From VRUE01 sp963819755 (GTDB taxonomy: Bacteria > Actinomycetota > Thermoleophilia > Solirubrobacterales > 70-9): a DNA stretch of 64,000 nt. Positions 1-8,272 of the stretch are shown piece by piece. A program made the translations under genes and the position numbers. The stretch spans positions 744,001-808,000 of the forward strand of contig CAWFXB010000002.1 in the NCBI GenBank assembly GCA_963819755.1, written 5' to 3'. Position 1 is the first letter of the stretch, and each line of letters starts with the position of its first letter. The notes under the pieces are model-generated. The model had not been told where the DNA came from, did no database searches, and saw only the letters and a list, made by a program, of their open reading frames with translations.

Positions 1-24
1 TCCCCTGCCGCCCGAGGAGACCGC

Positions 25-600
25 ATGGACGCCACCGCCAACGCCCACCATCACGCGATGCCCGCCGAGGGGGCGGCGCTGACCGGAGTCGCGATCAGCG
101 CCACGCTTCACTGCCTGACCGGATGCGCGATCGGCGAGGTGGCGGGGATGGCAATCGGGACCGCTGCCGGCCTCTCGAACCTGGGAACGGTGATCCTCTC
201 AATCGCCCTCGCCTTCATCTTCGGCTACAGCCTGACCAGCCTGCCCCTGCTGCGCTCCGGCCTCGTCCTCGCGGCCGTGATCCCGATCGCCTTCGCCTCG
301 GACACGCTCAGCATCACGACGATGGAGGTCGTCGACAACGCGGTCGTCGTCGCCATCCCGGGGGCGATCAACGCCGGCCTCGACTCGCTGCTCTTCTGGG
401 GCAGCCTCTGCTTCTCGCTGGTCCTCGCCGGCGCCTTCGCGGTCCCGGTCAACCGCTGGTTGATCGCCCGCGGAAAGGGACATGCCGTCGTTCACGAGAC
501 CGGCGTCCACGGCGGGCCGCCGGTACGTACGGTGGCCTACGTCGCCGCCGTGATGGGGATCTTCGGCGCCACCGTGTTGATCGCGGAAGCGCTGTCGTGA
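25..600 (+). CDS. DUF4396 family integral membrane protein
   Basis: A 191-residue membrane protein of unknown function. After a short His-containing N-terminus (HHHAMP, residues 8-13) come about four hydrophobic segments (roughly 20-45, 50-90, 105-145 and 170-190). The first carries the ATLHCLTGCAIGE stretch typical of DUF4396 proteins. A purine-rich ribosome site (gaggag) lies about 6 bases before the ATG. The gene ends in a GTGA overlap with a CsoR-type repressor, so the two are probably co-translated. The conserved Cys and His residues and this partner suggest a link to metal handling. That link is inference; no transport activity can be read from the sequence. Confidence 0.85.
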   Translation: MDATANAHHHAMPAEGAALTGVAISATLHCLTGCAIGEVAGMAIGTAAGLSNLGTVILSIALAFIFGYSLTSLPLLRSGLVLAAVIPIAFASDTLSITTMEVVDNAVVVAIPGAINAGLDSLLFWGSLCFSLVLAGAFAVPVNRWLIARGKGHAVVHETGVHGGPPVRTVAYVAAVMGIFGATVLIAEALS

Positions 601-887
601 GCAAGGCCGAAGCCCGCGGCTACAGCGCGGACAAGGAGGCGGTGCTCAAGCGCCTGCGCCGGATCGAGGGCCAGGTGCGCGGCGTCGAGCGGATGGTCGA
701 GGAGGATCGCTACTGCATCGACGTGGTCACCCAGGTCACCGCGATACAAGCGGCTCTCGACAAGGTCGCACTGGAGCTGCTCACCGATCACGCCTCTCAC
801 TGCGTGATCGGCGCCGAGCCGGGTGAACAGGCAGAGCGCACCGATGAGCTGATGGCGACGGTCAAACGACTGTTACGCCACGGCTAG
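597..887 (+). CDS. CsoR/FrmR-family metal-sensing transcriptional repressor
   Basis: A 96-residue all-helical repressor of the CsoR/RcnR/FrmR (DUF156) family. The GTG start overlaps the preceding stop codon. The core RLRRIEGQVRGVERMV is followed by C40, H65 and C69, which reproduce the spacing of the Cys-His-Cys Cu(I) ligands of CsoR (25 and 4 residues apart). This favours a copper or thiol sensor over the Ni/Co-sensing RcnR type. Members of the family release DNA when metal binds. The likely target is its own operon with the DUF4396 gene, but the upstream promoter lies outside the window. Confidence 0.92.
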   Translation: MSKAEARGYSADKEAVLKRLRRIEGQVRGVERMVEEDRYCIDVVTQVTAIQAALDKVALELLTDHASHCVIGAEPGEQAERTDELMATVKRLLRHG

Positions 888-899
888 CGCCGCGGTTCG

Positions 900-3452
900 C
901 TACTCGTACTGCAGTGAGTCCAGCACATCCAGCCGCGAGGCACGGCGGGCGGGCGCGATCGCGGCGAGCACACCGGCGAGGCCAGCGAGGACGAGCAGCA
1001 CGATCAGCGAGCCGATCGGGTAGGAGAGCGTGAAGCCTTCGTCCTTCAGCGGCTGGGAGATCAGCGCCGCGAAGATCACGCCGAGCACCATCCCCAGGAT
1101 CGCGCCGATCAACGCGGTGATCACGGCCTCGTAGCGGATCATCGTCCGCACCTGGCGCCGCGACATGCCGATCGCCCGCAGCATCCCCAGCTCGCGGGTC
1201 CGTTCGTGGATCGAGAGCGCCAACGTGTTGGCGATCCCGAACAGCGAGATGACGACCGCCAACAACAGCAGCGCGTAGAACAGGTTGACGAGCTGATCGA
1301 CCTGTTCTTCGCGGTTTTCCTTCAGTTCCTGCTGGTTGAGAACTTCGGCCGTGGGGAAGGCGTGTTCGGCTCCGGCGGTGAGAGCCGCTTGGACCTTGGC
1401 GGCGTTCGCCCTTGGTTTCACGATGACGAAATCGACAGTGTCCTGGGTTTGGTCGAAGGCGCGAGTCATCACCGCCTGGGTGATGACGACGCTGCCGAAG
1501 ACTCCGGCCTTCGAGTCGAACTCTCCCGCGACGTGGAAGGCAGGTTTCGCACCGGTCTGGCCCAGCAGGCGAAAGCTGTCGCCCACTTCGAGATCGTGAT
1601 CGGAGGCGAACGAGTCCGAGACGACCGCTTCGTTGTCGCGCAAATTGTGCAGCGTCGCGGGACCGCCTTTCTTCCATTCGATCGAGACCGCGTCGCCGAT
1701 GTCCGGGGTCGCGGCGGTCACTTTCGTCTTCGACCTCCCCGGGAGCAGCTCTGCTTCGGTTGCTCGAATAGTGGCAACGCGGCTCACCCCCGGCACCTTC
1801 CGCGCCAGCGTCGCGGCACCGGCCGGGATCGGCGAGAAGCCATCGGTGTTCTGGACCACGAGGCCGCCCTCGAAGTTTTCGTCGATGACCTGAGCCACCG
1901 AGCTCTTCAGGCCGGCGGCGAAGACGGTGACGAAGGTGACCAGGGCGAGGCCGATCATCAGCGCGGCCGCGGTGACGGCGGTGCGGCTCGGATTGCGTTG
2001 GGAGTTCTCCCGCGCGAGGCGTCCCGTGAGCCGCCGGATGCGCTCCAGGGGCCAGCCGGCGACCGCGGCCAGCGGCGGCACGAGGCGCGGGCTGAAGAGC
2101 GAGACCGCGAGCACGATCACCACCGCTCCCGCGCCCATCAAACCGGCCCGGGTGCCGGCCGCCCCGCTGCCAAACAGGCCAGCGAGCACCATCACCAGGC
2201 CGGCGAGGCCGAGCAGGAGGGCAATGGCCAGGTAGATGAGCCAGCGCCTGCGGCTGGTCGGTGGCGCGTAGGCTCGCAGGGCAGCGATAGGCGGCACCCG
2301 GGTCGAGCGCAGCGCCGGCACCATCGAGGAAACGGCCGTGACCACGACCCCGACGAGCAGCGCGACGACGACGGTTCGCGACTCCATCACCAAGCTCGTC
2401 GTCGGCAGGTCTATCCCAAAGGCCGTGAGCAGGGCGTTCAGGAGCAGCGCCATGACATAGCCGCCGCCGATTCCGATCAGCCCCCCCAGCAAGCCGATCG
2501 CAATCGCCTCGACCAGCACCGAGATGAGGATCTGGGGCCGCGATGCGCCGAGCGTGCGCAGCAGTCCGAACTCCGTCACCCGCTGGGCGACCGTGATCGA
2601 GAAGGTGTTGAAGATCAGGAAGGCGCCGACGAAGACCGCGACGAAGCCGAAGACCAGCAGGATCGTGCGTAGGAAGCCGAGATTTTCCTGAATTTCTTCC
2701 GAGCCACGGTCGGCGCTTTCCTTTGCCGTCTCGACCCGCGCCGAGCGGGGCATGACGCGTTCGATCCGCCGCTTTAGGGTCTCCGCCGATACGCCGTCTT
2801 GCGCCGCAACCGAGATCTGGTCGAAGCGGCCACGCTTGTGGGTGATCAGCTGCGCCTCGGGCAGGGTGAGCTTGGCGATGCTGGCGCCGCCGAAGGACGC
2901 GTTGCCGCCGAGCTTGGTGATGCCGACCAGGCGGTAGGACTTGGCGCTGGCCTGACCGACGATGCGGATCTTTTCGCCCAGCTTCAGATCGGAGCTTTCG
3001 GCGGCGGCTTCGTCGATCGACGTTTCCGTCGGCCCACGCGGGGAGTGACCTTTGACATAGGTGATCGACTCAAGCCTGCCGGGCAGGTTCGAGGAGATGA
3101 ATTTCGGCGCGAATTTCGTCCCGATCGCGTCTCCCTTTGCGTCGAAGAAGCCCCCGGGGGTGAAGATCGTTCCCGCCGCCAGCTTCACACCCGCCGTCCG
3201 CTGCACCTTCGGCAGCAGCGAGGCGCTGATCGTCGGCACTTCGTTGTTTTCCTGTTTGACCGGATTATTGGCCGTGATCACGACGCTGGTCCCCTTCAAC
3301 GACTCGGTGAAGATTTCGTCGAAGGCAGCGAAGATCGTGTCCGTGAGGACGTAGGAGCCGGCTACGAATGCGACGCCGATCACGACGGCGAAGGTCGTTC
3401 CGAGCGCTCGTACCCTGCGCGCCCAGAGGCTCTTGACGGCGAGCCCGGTCAC
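900..3452 (-). CDS. ABC transporter permease, FtsX/MacB-like, two FtsX domains
   Basis: An 850-residue permease. It has an N-terminal membrane anchor (about residues 15-40), a large extracytoplasmic MacB-like periplasmic-core region, a first FtsX block (about 255-400), a second anchor and extracytoplasmic domain (about 480-690), and a C-terminal FtsX block (about 725-850) with the usual ERTRELGMLRAIG coupling motif. The duplicated layout is that of actinobacterial lipoprotein/antimicrobial-peptide-type exporters. It starts 4 bases after the ATPase gene stop, so the two form one transport operon. The substrate cannot be told. Confidence 0.93.
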   Translation of the reverse strand: MTGLAVKSLWARRVRALGTTFAVVIGVAFVAGSYVLTDTIFAAFDEIFTESLKGTSVVITANNPVKQENNEVPTISASLLPKVQRTAGVKLAAGTIFTPGGFFDAKGDAIGTKFAPKFISSNLPGRLESITYVKGHSPRGPTETSIDEAAAESSDLKLGEKIRIVGQASAKSYRLVGITKLGGNASFGGASIAKLTLPEAQLITHKRGRFDQISVAAQDGVSAETLKRRIERVMPRSARVETAKESADRGSEEIQENLGFLRTILLVFGFVAVFVGAFLIFNTFSITVAQRVTEFGLLRTLGASRPQILISVLVEAIAIGLLGGLIGIGGGYVMALLLNALLTAFGIDLPTTSLVMESRTVVVALLVGVVVTAVSSMVPALRSTRVPPIAALRAYAPPTSRRRWLIYLAIALLLGLAGLVMVLAGLFGSGAAGTRAGLMGAGAVVIVLAVSLFSPRLVPPLAAVAGWPLERIRRLTGRLARENSQRNPSRTAVTAAALMIGLALVTFVTVFAAGLKSSVAQVIDENFEGGLVVQNTDGFSPIPAGAATLARKVPGVSRVATIRATEAELLPGRSKTKVTAATPDIGDAVSIEWKKGGPATLHNLRDNEAVVSDSFASDHDLEVGDSFRLLGQTGAKPAFHVAGEFDSKAGVFGSVVITQAVMTRAFDQTQDTVDFVIVKPRANAAKVQAALTAGAEHAFPTAEVLNQQELKENREEQVDQLVNLFYALLLLAVVISLFGIANTLALSIHERTRELGMLRAIGMSRRQVRTMIRYEAVITALIGAILGMVLGVIFAALISQPLKDEGFTLSYPIGSLIVLLVLAGLAGVLAAIAPARRASRLDVLDSLQYE

Positions 3453-3456
3453 CGAG

Positions 3457-4227
<771 letters not shown>

Positions 4228-4251
4228 CCTGGTAATAGCCTGGGCGACGCG

Positions 4252-4950
4252 ATGGCACTTGCGGATGAATTCGATGGGTTGCTGGTCGATCTCGATGGGG
4301 TCGTCTGGATCGGGCGCGAGATGGTGCCAGGAGCAGTCAAGGCGCTGAGCTCCCTGTTGGAGGCCGGCAAGGAGATCGTCTTCGTCACCAACAACCCGGG
4401 CAAGCCGGCGGGCGCGTACGTAGAGCGGCTGCGGGATGCTGGGGTTCCCGTGGCCGGCGATCGCGTTGTCACCGCCGGGGAATCCACCGCCTCACTTGCG
4501 GCGGAACGAGCGGGAGCTGGGAGCACCGCATTCGTGATCGGCGCTTCCGCCTTTCACGACACTGTCGTAGCGGCGGGCCTGAAGTTGCTCGAGGGCGAGG
4601 GCGCCCGCGAGGCGGAGGTCGTCCTCGTCTCCGGCCATCGCGGCTTCGACTATGAGGAGCTGCTGACGGCGACGCTGGCACTGCAGCGTGGCGCGGCGCT
4701 GTTCGCGACCAGCCACGACCCGACCCTGCCGATGCCCGGCGGCGCCTGGCCGGGGACGGGCGCCATCCTCGCGGCGGTGGAGACCGCGAGCGGCGCGACG
4801 GCGGAGATCGGCGGCAAGCCCGAGCCCCACCTGTTCGCAATGGCCCGCGAGCGGATCGCTACCGCGAAGCGGGTGGCGATGGTCGGGGACCGTGTCTCCT
4901 CCGACATCGCGGGGGCCGGCGGGCTGGCCTGGAGACCGTGCTGGTGCTGA
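4252..4950 (+). CDS. HAD-IIA (NagD-like) phosphatase, C-terminus frameshifted
   Basis: A 232-residue apparent product of the NagD/4-nitrophenylphosphatase family. The catalytic DLDGV motif (D13, D15), motif II VTNN, the GKP motif with its lysine and the acidic motif GDRVSSDI are all present. The reading frame then derails after SDIAGAG into a short unrelated tail and stops at 4950. The expected C-terminal strand (GLETVLVLSG and onward) is intact in another frame up to 5039. One missing G in the GC run around 4918-4924 explains this. The true end at 5039 would give a GTGA overlap with the MFS gene. It is either a sequencing/assembly error or a recent mutation. Confidence 0.85.
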   Translation: MALADEFDGLLVDLDGVVWIGREMVPGAVKALSSLLEAGKEIVFVTNNPGKPAGAYVERLRDAGVPVAGDRVVTAGESTASLAAERAGAGSTAFVIGASAFHDTVVAAGLKLLEGEGAREAEVVLVSGHRGFDYEELLTATLALQRGAALFATSHDPTLPMPGGAWPGTGAILAAVETASGATAEIGGKPEPHLFAMARERIATAKRVAMVGDRVSSDIAGAGGLAWRPCWC

Positions 4951-5039
4951 GCGGCGCGACCTCGCCCGAGGAGGCCGGGGACGCCGATCCAGCGCCAGAT
5001 CACGTAGTCGAGGATCTGGCCGCCCTGGCCCTGCGGTGA
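4926..5039 (+). pseudogene. Out-of-frame C-terminal end of the HAD hydrolase
   Basis: This segment, read in the frame that ends at 5039, continues the HAD-IIA fold: GLETVLVLSGATSPEEAG, then a short helix ending DLAALALR and a TGA. It is the normal C-terminal cap of NagD-like enzymes, displaced by a one-base deletion just upstream. Its TGA overlaps the GTG of the following transporter, the coupling pattern seen throughout this window. That shows this was the gene's original end. Confidence 0.75.
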
Positions 5040-6232
5040 GCGCGACAGTGGCGGAGCCGCCAACCGTCGCGCGACCGGGCGCCGCTTTCGCCGGCGTCTT
5101 CGCCGTCACCTTCTCGGGGCTGGTCGCGGTGGGTGCCGTGCTCCCCGTCCTGCCCCGCTACGTCCACGGCCCGCTTGACGGCGGCAACATCGCGGTGGGC
5201 GTGGTGATCGGCTCATACGCGATCACCGGCCTCCTCCTGCGCCCGCTCGCCGGTCGCCTTGCCGACCGTCGCGGCCGTAAGCCCGCGGTACTGCTCGGCT
5301 CGATCCTCGTCGCCGTCGCCGGCTTCCTCTACCTGTTGCCGTTCGGGGTCATCGGCCTGATCGGCGCCCGCCTGATCCTCGGCGCCGGCGAGGGCACGGT
5401 CTTCACCGCGGGCTCGGCTTGGATCGTCGACATCGCCCCGCCCGAGCGGCGCGGACGGGTGATCGGCCTCTACGGGTTGGCGGTCTGGTCCGGGCTCAGC
5501 ATCGGGCCGCTGGTCGGTGAGCTGCTCCTCCATGCCTCTGGCTACACCGCGGTTTGGATCTTCGCCGGAGCCGCGCCGCTTGTGGGAGCGCTGATCGCGC
5601 TGCGACTGCCGGACCCGTTCCATCCCAAGCCCGCCGAGGACGAGCACCAGCCGCTGATCGCCCCCGAGGCGGTCAGGCCGGGAACCGCTCTGGCCCTCGG
5701 CTCGCTCGGCTATGCGACCGTCGCCTCCTTCGTCGTCCTCCACCTCGACCAGCGGGGGGTCGGTCACGGGGCGGTCGTCTTCGGCGTGTTCGCGACGATG
5801 GTCGTCCTCACCCGCCTGGCCGGTGGCGATCTTCCCGACCGGATTGGCCCACCCCGAGTGGCAGCGGCTGCCGCGATCGTCGAGGCGGTCGGGCTGGTGA
5901 CGATAGGCGTCGCCCACAGCCTCGGCGTCGCAATCGTCGGTGCGATGGCGATGGGGGCGGCCTTCTCCCTGCTCTATCCCTCGCTCTCGCTGATCGTCGT
6001 CGACCGCGTCGCGGAGACCAGGCGCGGCGCGGCGCTCGGCACCTTCACCGCCTTCTTCGACGCCGGCATCGGCTTCGGCGCCCCCCTGGCCGGCATCGCA
6101 GCCGCCCTCACCGACTACGAGGGCGCCTTCCTCTTCGCCGCGGTAATTGCCCTCGTCTCTTCAGCGACCACCGTCCTGGCGATCTCCAACCGTGGCCGCG
6201 CCCTGCTCGCCGGGGCACGTGCCGGTGGATAG
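5036..6232 (+). CDS. MFS transporter
   Basis: A 398-residue major facilitator with about 12 hydrophobic segments. The loop 2-3 signature appears as GRLADRRGRKP, and the central loop between helices 6 and 7 is hydrophilic (PDPFHPKPAEDEHQP). The GTG at 5036 was chosen because it overlaps the restored stop of the HAD gene and begins a normal MFS N-terminus; the open frame upstream is out-of-frame HAD sequence. Sequence alone does not give the substrate. The last codons and the stop lie inside the left arm of a 48-bp palindrome. Confidence 0.9.
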   Translation: MSATVAEPPTVARPGAAFAGVFAVTFSGLVAVGAVLPVLPRYVHGPLDGGNIAVGVVIGSYAITGLLLRPLAGRLADRRGRKPAVLLGSILVAVAGFLYLLPFGVIGLIGARLILGAGEGTVFTAGSAWIVDIAPPERRGRVIGLYGLAVWSGLSIGPLVGELLLHASGYTAVWIFAGAAPLVGALIALRLPDPFHPKPAEDEHQPLIAPEAVRPGTALALGSLGYATVASFVVLHLDQRGVGHGAVVFGVFATMVVLTRLAGGDLPDRIGPPRVAAAAAIVEAVGLVTIGVAHSLGVAIVGAMAMGAAFSLLYPSLSLIVVDRVAETRRGAALGTFTAFFDAGIGFGAPLAGIAAALTDYEGAFLFAAVIALVSSATTVLAISNRGRALLAGARAGG

Positions 6233-6264
6233 AGGTCCATATGGACCTCTATCCACCGGCACGT
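6217..6264. repeat. 48-bp perfect palindrome, first copy of a two-copy family
   Basis: Each 24-base half reads acgtgccggtg, then GATA, then gaggtccat, and the centre is at 6240/6241. It covers the MFS stop codon and lies between the convergent MFS and thioesterase genes. The copy at 30335-30384 keeps the outer 11 and inner 9 bases of each arm but has CTGC in place of GATA, with matching change in the other arm. It could act as a bidirectional terminator, though no T-run follows. The covariation suggests selection for the hairpin or cruciform. Confidence 0.9.
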
Positions 6265-6274
6265 CTGCTCGGGC

Positions 6275-7063
6275 TCAGGGGCGTTCGGCGATCAGGAGGG
6301 CTTGGGCGGCGCGGCCGATGCGACCGCGCTCGTCAGAGAGGACCGACTCGGCAGTACCGATCCCGCTGCGCTGCGGGAGGGTGGCGGCGTCGACACAGAT
6401 CCACTCGCCCTCGGGCATCCGCTCGAGGTGGACGCTGAGGTCGACGTTGATGAAGAGGTAGCGGCGCCAGTCGAGCACGGCGCTGATCCCGTTGCCGACG
6501 TCGGCGGCGACCAAAGTCCGCTGCAGCGGCGTCGGCTCCTCCCCGGCGACAAGCTGACATCCCATCCGCATCCAGACGGTGGCCGGGCCCGGCTCGCGGA
6601 ACCCGCCATGAACCGACCGCCATTCCATAGCCGTGTGGTAGCCGACCGATTGCGCGGTCTCGAAGAACTCGGGTTTGCCTCCGGTCTCAGGGCCAGGCGG
6701 TGGCGCGGGCGTGGAGACCACATCATCGGGAATCTCGATCTCACCGCTCCGGATCCGCCAGGCCCGAGCCTTCATCAGCTCCCCCTCCTCACCGGAGAGA
6801 GTCGCCTCGATCATCTGCACCGAGCGCCCCGGCCGCACCAGCTCAGCCTCAACCCGAACCGGCCCAATGGGCACCGGCCGCAGAATCTCAAAGGTCACCC
6901 GAGCAACCTGAAACCCCTCGCCCCCCTCAACCCTTTCAATCTCACGCCCCAGCAGCGCCGAAGGCGGCCCAGCATGCTGAGCCCCGGGATCCCAAGGACC
7001 CCGGGTCAGCTCCGTGGCAACGAACCCATCACCAGCTACCGAGTAGAACGCTTCTTCTTCCAC
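6275..7063 (-). CDS. Thioesterase family protein (double hotdog, acyl-CoA thioesterase-like)
   Basis: A 262-residue protein of the thioesterase-like superfamily related to TesB-type double-hotdog enzymes. The N-terminal half contains GPWDPGAQHAGPPSALLGRE, the usual start of the first hotdog with its buried helix. The second half repeats the fold and ends near SVHLERMPEGEWICVDA and GRAAQALLI. Such enzymes hydrolyse acyl-CoA, but the chain-length preference cannot be read. The gene stands alone between two convergent or divergent neighbours. Its promoter region holds the 7079-7201 inverted-repeat element. Confidence 0.85.
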   Translation of the reverse strand: MEEEAFYSVAGDGFVATELTRGPWDPGAQHAGPPSALLGREIERVEGGEGFQVARVTFEILRPVPIGPVRVEAELVRPGRSVQMIEATLSGEEGELMKARAWRIRSGEIEIPDDVVSTPAPPPGPETGGKPEFFETAQSVGYHTAMEWRSVHGGFREPGPATVWMRMGCQLVAGEEPTPLQRTLVAADVGNGISAVLDWRRYLFINVDLSVHLERMPEGEWICVDAATLPQRSGIGTAESVLSDERGRIGRAAQALLIAERP

Positions 7064-7078
7064 AGCGGCGCATCGTAT

Positions 7079-7201
7079 GGGCGTTGGGAGTCGTCTTGCG
7101 AGTGCCTCGCGAAGCGGCTCCGCAGAGTGATTCCCCCGCGAAGCGGTCCAACATAGTGAGCGAAGCGAACCTGGGCACTCGCGAGACGACTCCCAACGCC
7201 C
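7079..7201. repeat. Inverted-repeat element with shared core, copy 1
   Basis: Arms 7079-7106 and 7173-7201 are complementary with one mismatch and enclose a 66-base core. The core holds the blocks ctcgcgaagcggc, gagtgattcc, ccgcgaagcgg, aacatagtgagcg and gaagcgaacc. The same blocks in the same order occur at 48103-48183, but there the flanking arms are unrelated in sequence. The element fills most of the 152-base divergent region between the thioesterase and msrB genes, so it overlaps their promoters. Confidence 0.85.
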
Positions 7202-7215
7202 TCTACCCTTGAGCC

Positions 7216-7617
7216 ATGGAGAAAATCAAGAAGTCAGACGAGGAGTGGCGTCAACAACTGACCCCGGAGCAGTACGAGGTGACCCGCAAGGCCGGCACCG
7301 AGCGCGCCTTCACCGGACCGTACGTCGACGAGAAGAGCGAGGGCATGTACCGCTGCGTCTGCTGCGACACCGAGCTGTTCTCCTCCGACACCAAGTTCGA
7401 CTCGGGCACGGGCTGGCCCAGCTTCACCGAGCCGGCCAACCTCGAGCACGTCGAGCTGCGACCGGATAACGGCTTGCTGATGCGCCGCACCGAGGTCGTC
7501 TGCAAGCACTGCGACGCCCACCTCGGACACGTCTTCGACGACGGACCGGGGCCGAACGGCCAGCGCTACTGCATCAACGGCTGCGCGCTCACGCTGGATA
7601 AGGCCCAGTCAGCCTGA
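7216..7617 (+). CDS. msrB: Peptide-methionine (R)-S-oxide reductase
   Basis: A 133-residue cytoplasmic repair enzyme that reduces methionine-R-sulfoxide in proteins. The family core is complete: zinc ligands C47 and C50 (CVCC) and C96 and C99 (CKHC), the GTGWPSF block, HLGHVFDDGP and the catalytic C119 in RYCIN. The residues after the catalytic Cys are GCAL, where many homologues have SA(A/S)L. The extra Cys (C123) might serve in resolving the disulfide, which is inference. Start is the ATG at 7216, about 120 bases from the thioesterase start across the repeat element. The stop is one base from that of the convergent response regulator. Confidence 0.97.
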   Translation: MEKIKKSDEEWRQQLTPEQYEVTRKAGTERAFTGPYVDEKSEGMYRCVCCDTELFSSDTKFDSGTGWPSFTEPANLEHVELRPDNGLLMRRTEVVCKHCDAHLGHVFDDGPGPNGQRYCINGCALTLDKAQSA

Positions 7618-7618
7618 T

Positions 7619-8272
7619 CTATTTGACGCCGCCGCCAGCGCCCAGGTAGCTGAAGCGCACGGCAAGCGCGACGGCCTCGGTGCGGGTGTCGACCTCCAGC
7701 TTGGCGATCGCGTTGCGCACGTGGGTGTGCACGGTCGCCGGGCTGAGGCCGAGGCGCTCGGCGATCTCTTTCACCCGCAGGCCCTCGGCGAGCAGCTCGA
7801 GGATCTGGCGCTCGCGGGGCGAGAGGTCGAGCAGTTTCTCCACCTCCGAGGGCTTGCCGCCGGCGAAGTCGCCGCCGAGGAAGGTGCCGCCACCGGTGAC
7901 CGCTTTGACAGCGCGGGCGATGTCCTCGGCCGGTGCCGACTTGAGCACGTAGCCGGAGGCACCGGCTCGAAGGGCCAGCGCCAGCAGGTCCGGCTGGGCA
8001 TGCGCCGTGAAGATGATGACTTTGGTCCGCGGCCGGACCTTGAGCACCTCCTTGGTCGCCTCGATCCCATCGCGTTTGGGCAGCTCGACGTCGATGATCA
8101 GGACGTCGGGTTCGAGCTCTTTGACCACGTCGACGACGTCGCGGCCGTTCGACGCCTCGCCGACTATCTGCAGCGCGTTGGAGTTGGCCATGCGCGATTT
8201 GATCGCATCGCGGACGATCTCGTGGTCGTCACAGAGGACGACTCTCTTAGCGTCGCGGACGCTGGTGCTCAT
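7619..8272 (-). CDS. NarL/FixJ-type LuxR response regulator
   Basis: A 217-residue two-domain regulator. The receiver (about residues 8-125) has the acidic pair D15/D16, phospho-acceptor D61 in LIIDVELP and the switch Lys in YVLKSAP. The C-terminal LuxR-type helix-turn-helix (about 148-210) includes LSPRERQILELLAEG and the recognition region SPATVHTHVRNAI. No histidine kinase is adjacent. Its start overlaps the serS stop by 4 bases (ATGA), so it is translated together with the seryl-tRNA synthetase, which is an unusual partner. Confidence 0.95.
   Translation of the reverse strand: MSTSVRDAKRVVLCDDHEIVRDAIKSRMANSNALQIVGEASNGRDVVDVVKELEPDVLIIDVELPKRDGIEATKEVLKVRPRTKVIIFTAHAQPDLLALALRAGASGYVLKSAPAEDIARAVKAVTGGGTFLGGDFAGGKPSEVEKLLDLSPRERQILELLAEGLRVKEIAERLGLSPATVHTHVRNAIAKLEVDTRTEAVALAVRFSYLGAGGGVK

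Noticed and set aside
1206..2672. 488-codon plus-strand open frame opposite the ABC permease
   Set aside because: Low-complexity Arg/Asp/Gln product typical of antisense shadows; the permease frame has FtsX motifs.
4911..4950. Programmed frameshifting in the HAD gene
   Set aside because: No slippery heptamer or downstream structure is apparent and the family does not use recoding; a one-base deletion explains it better.
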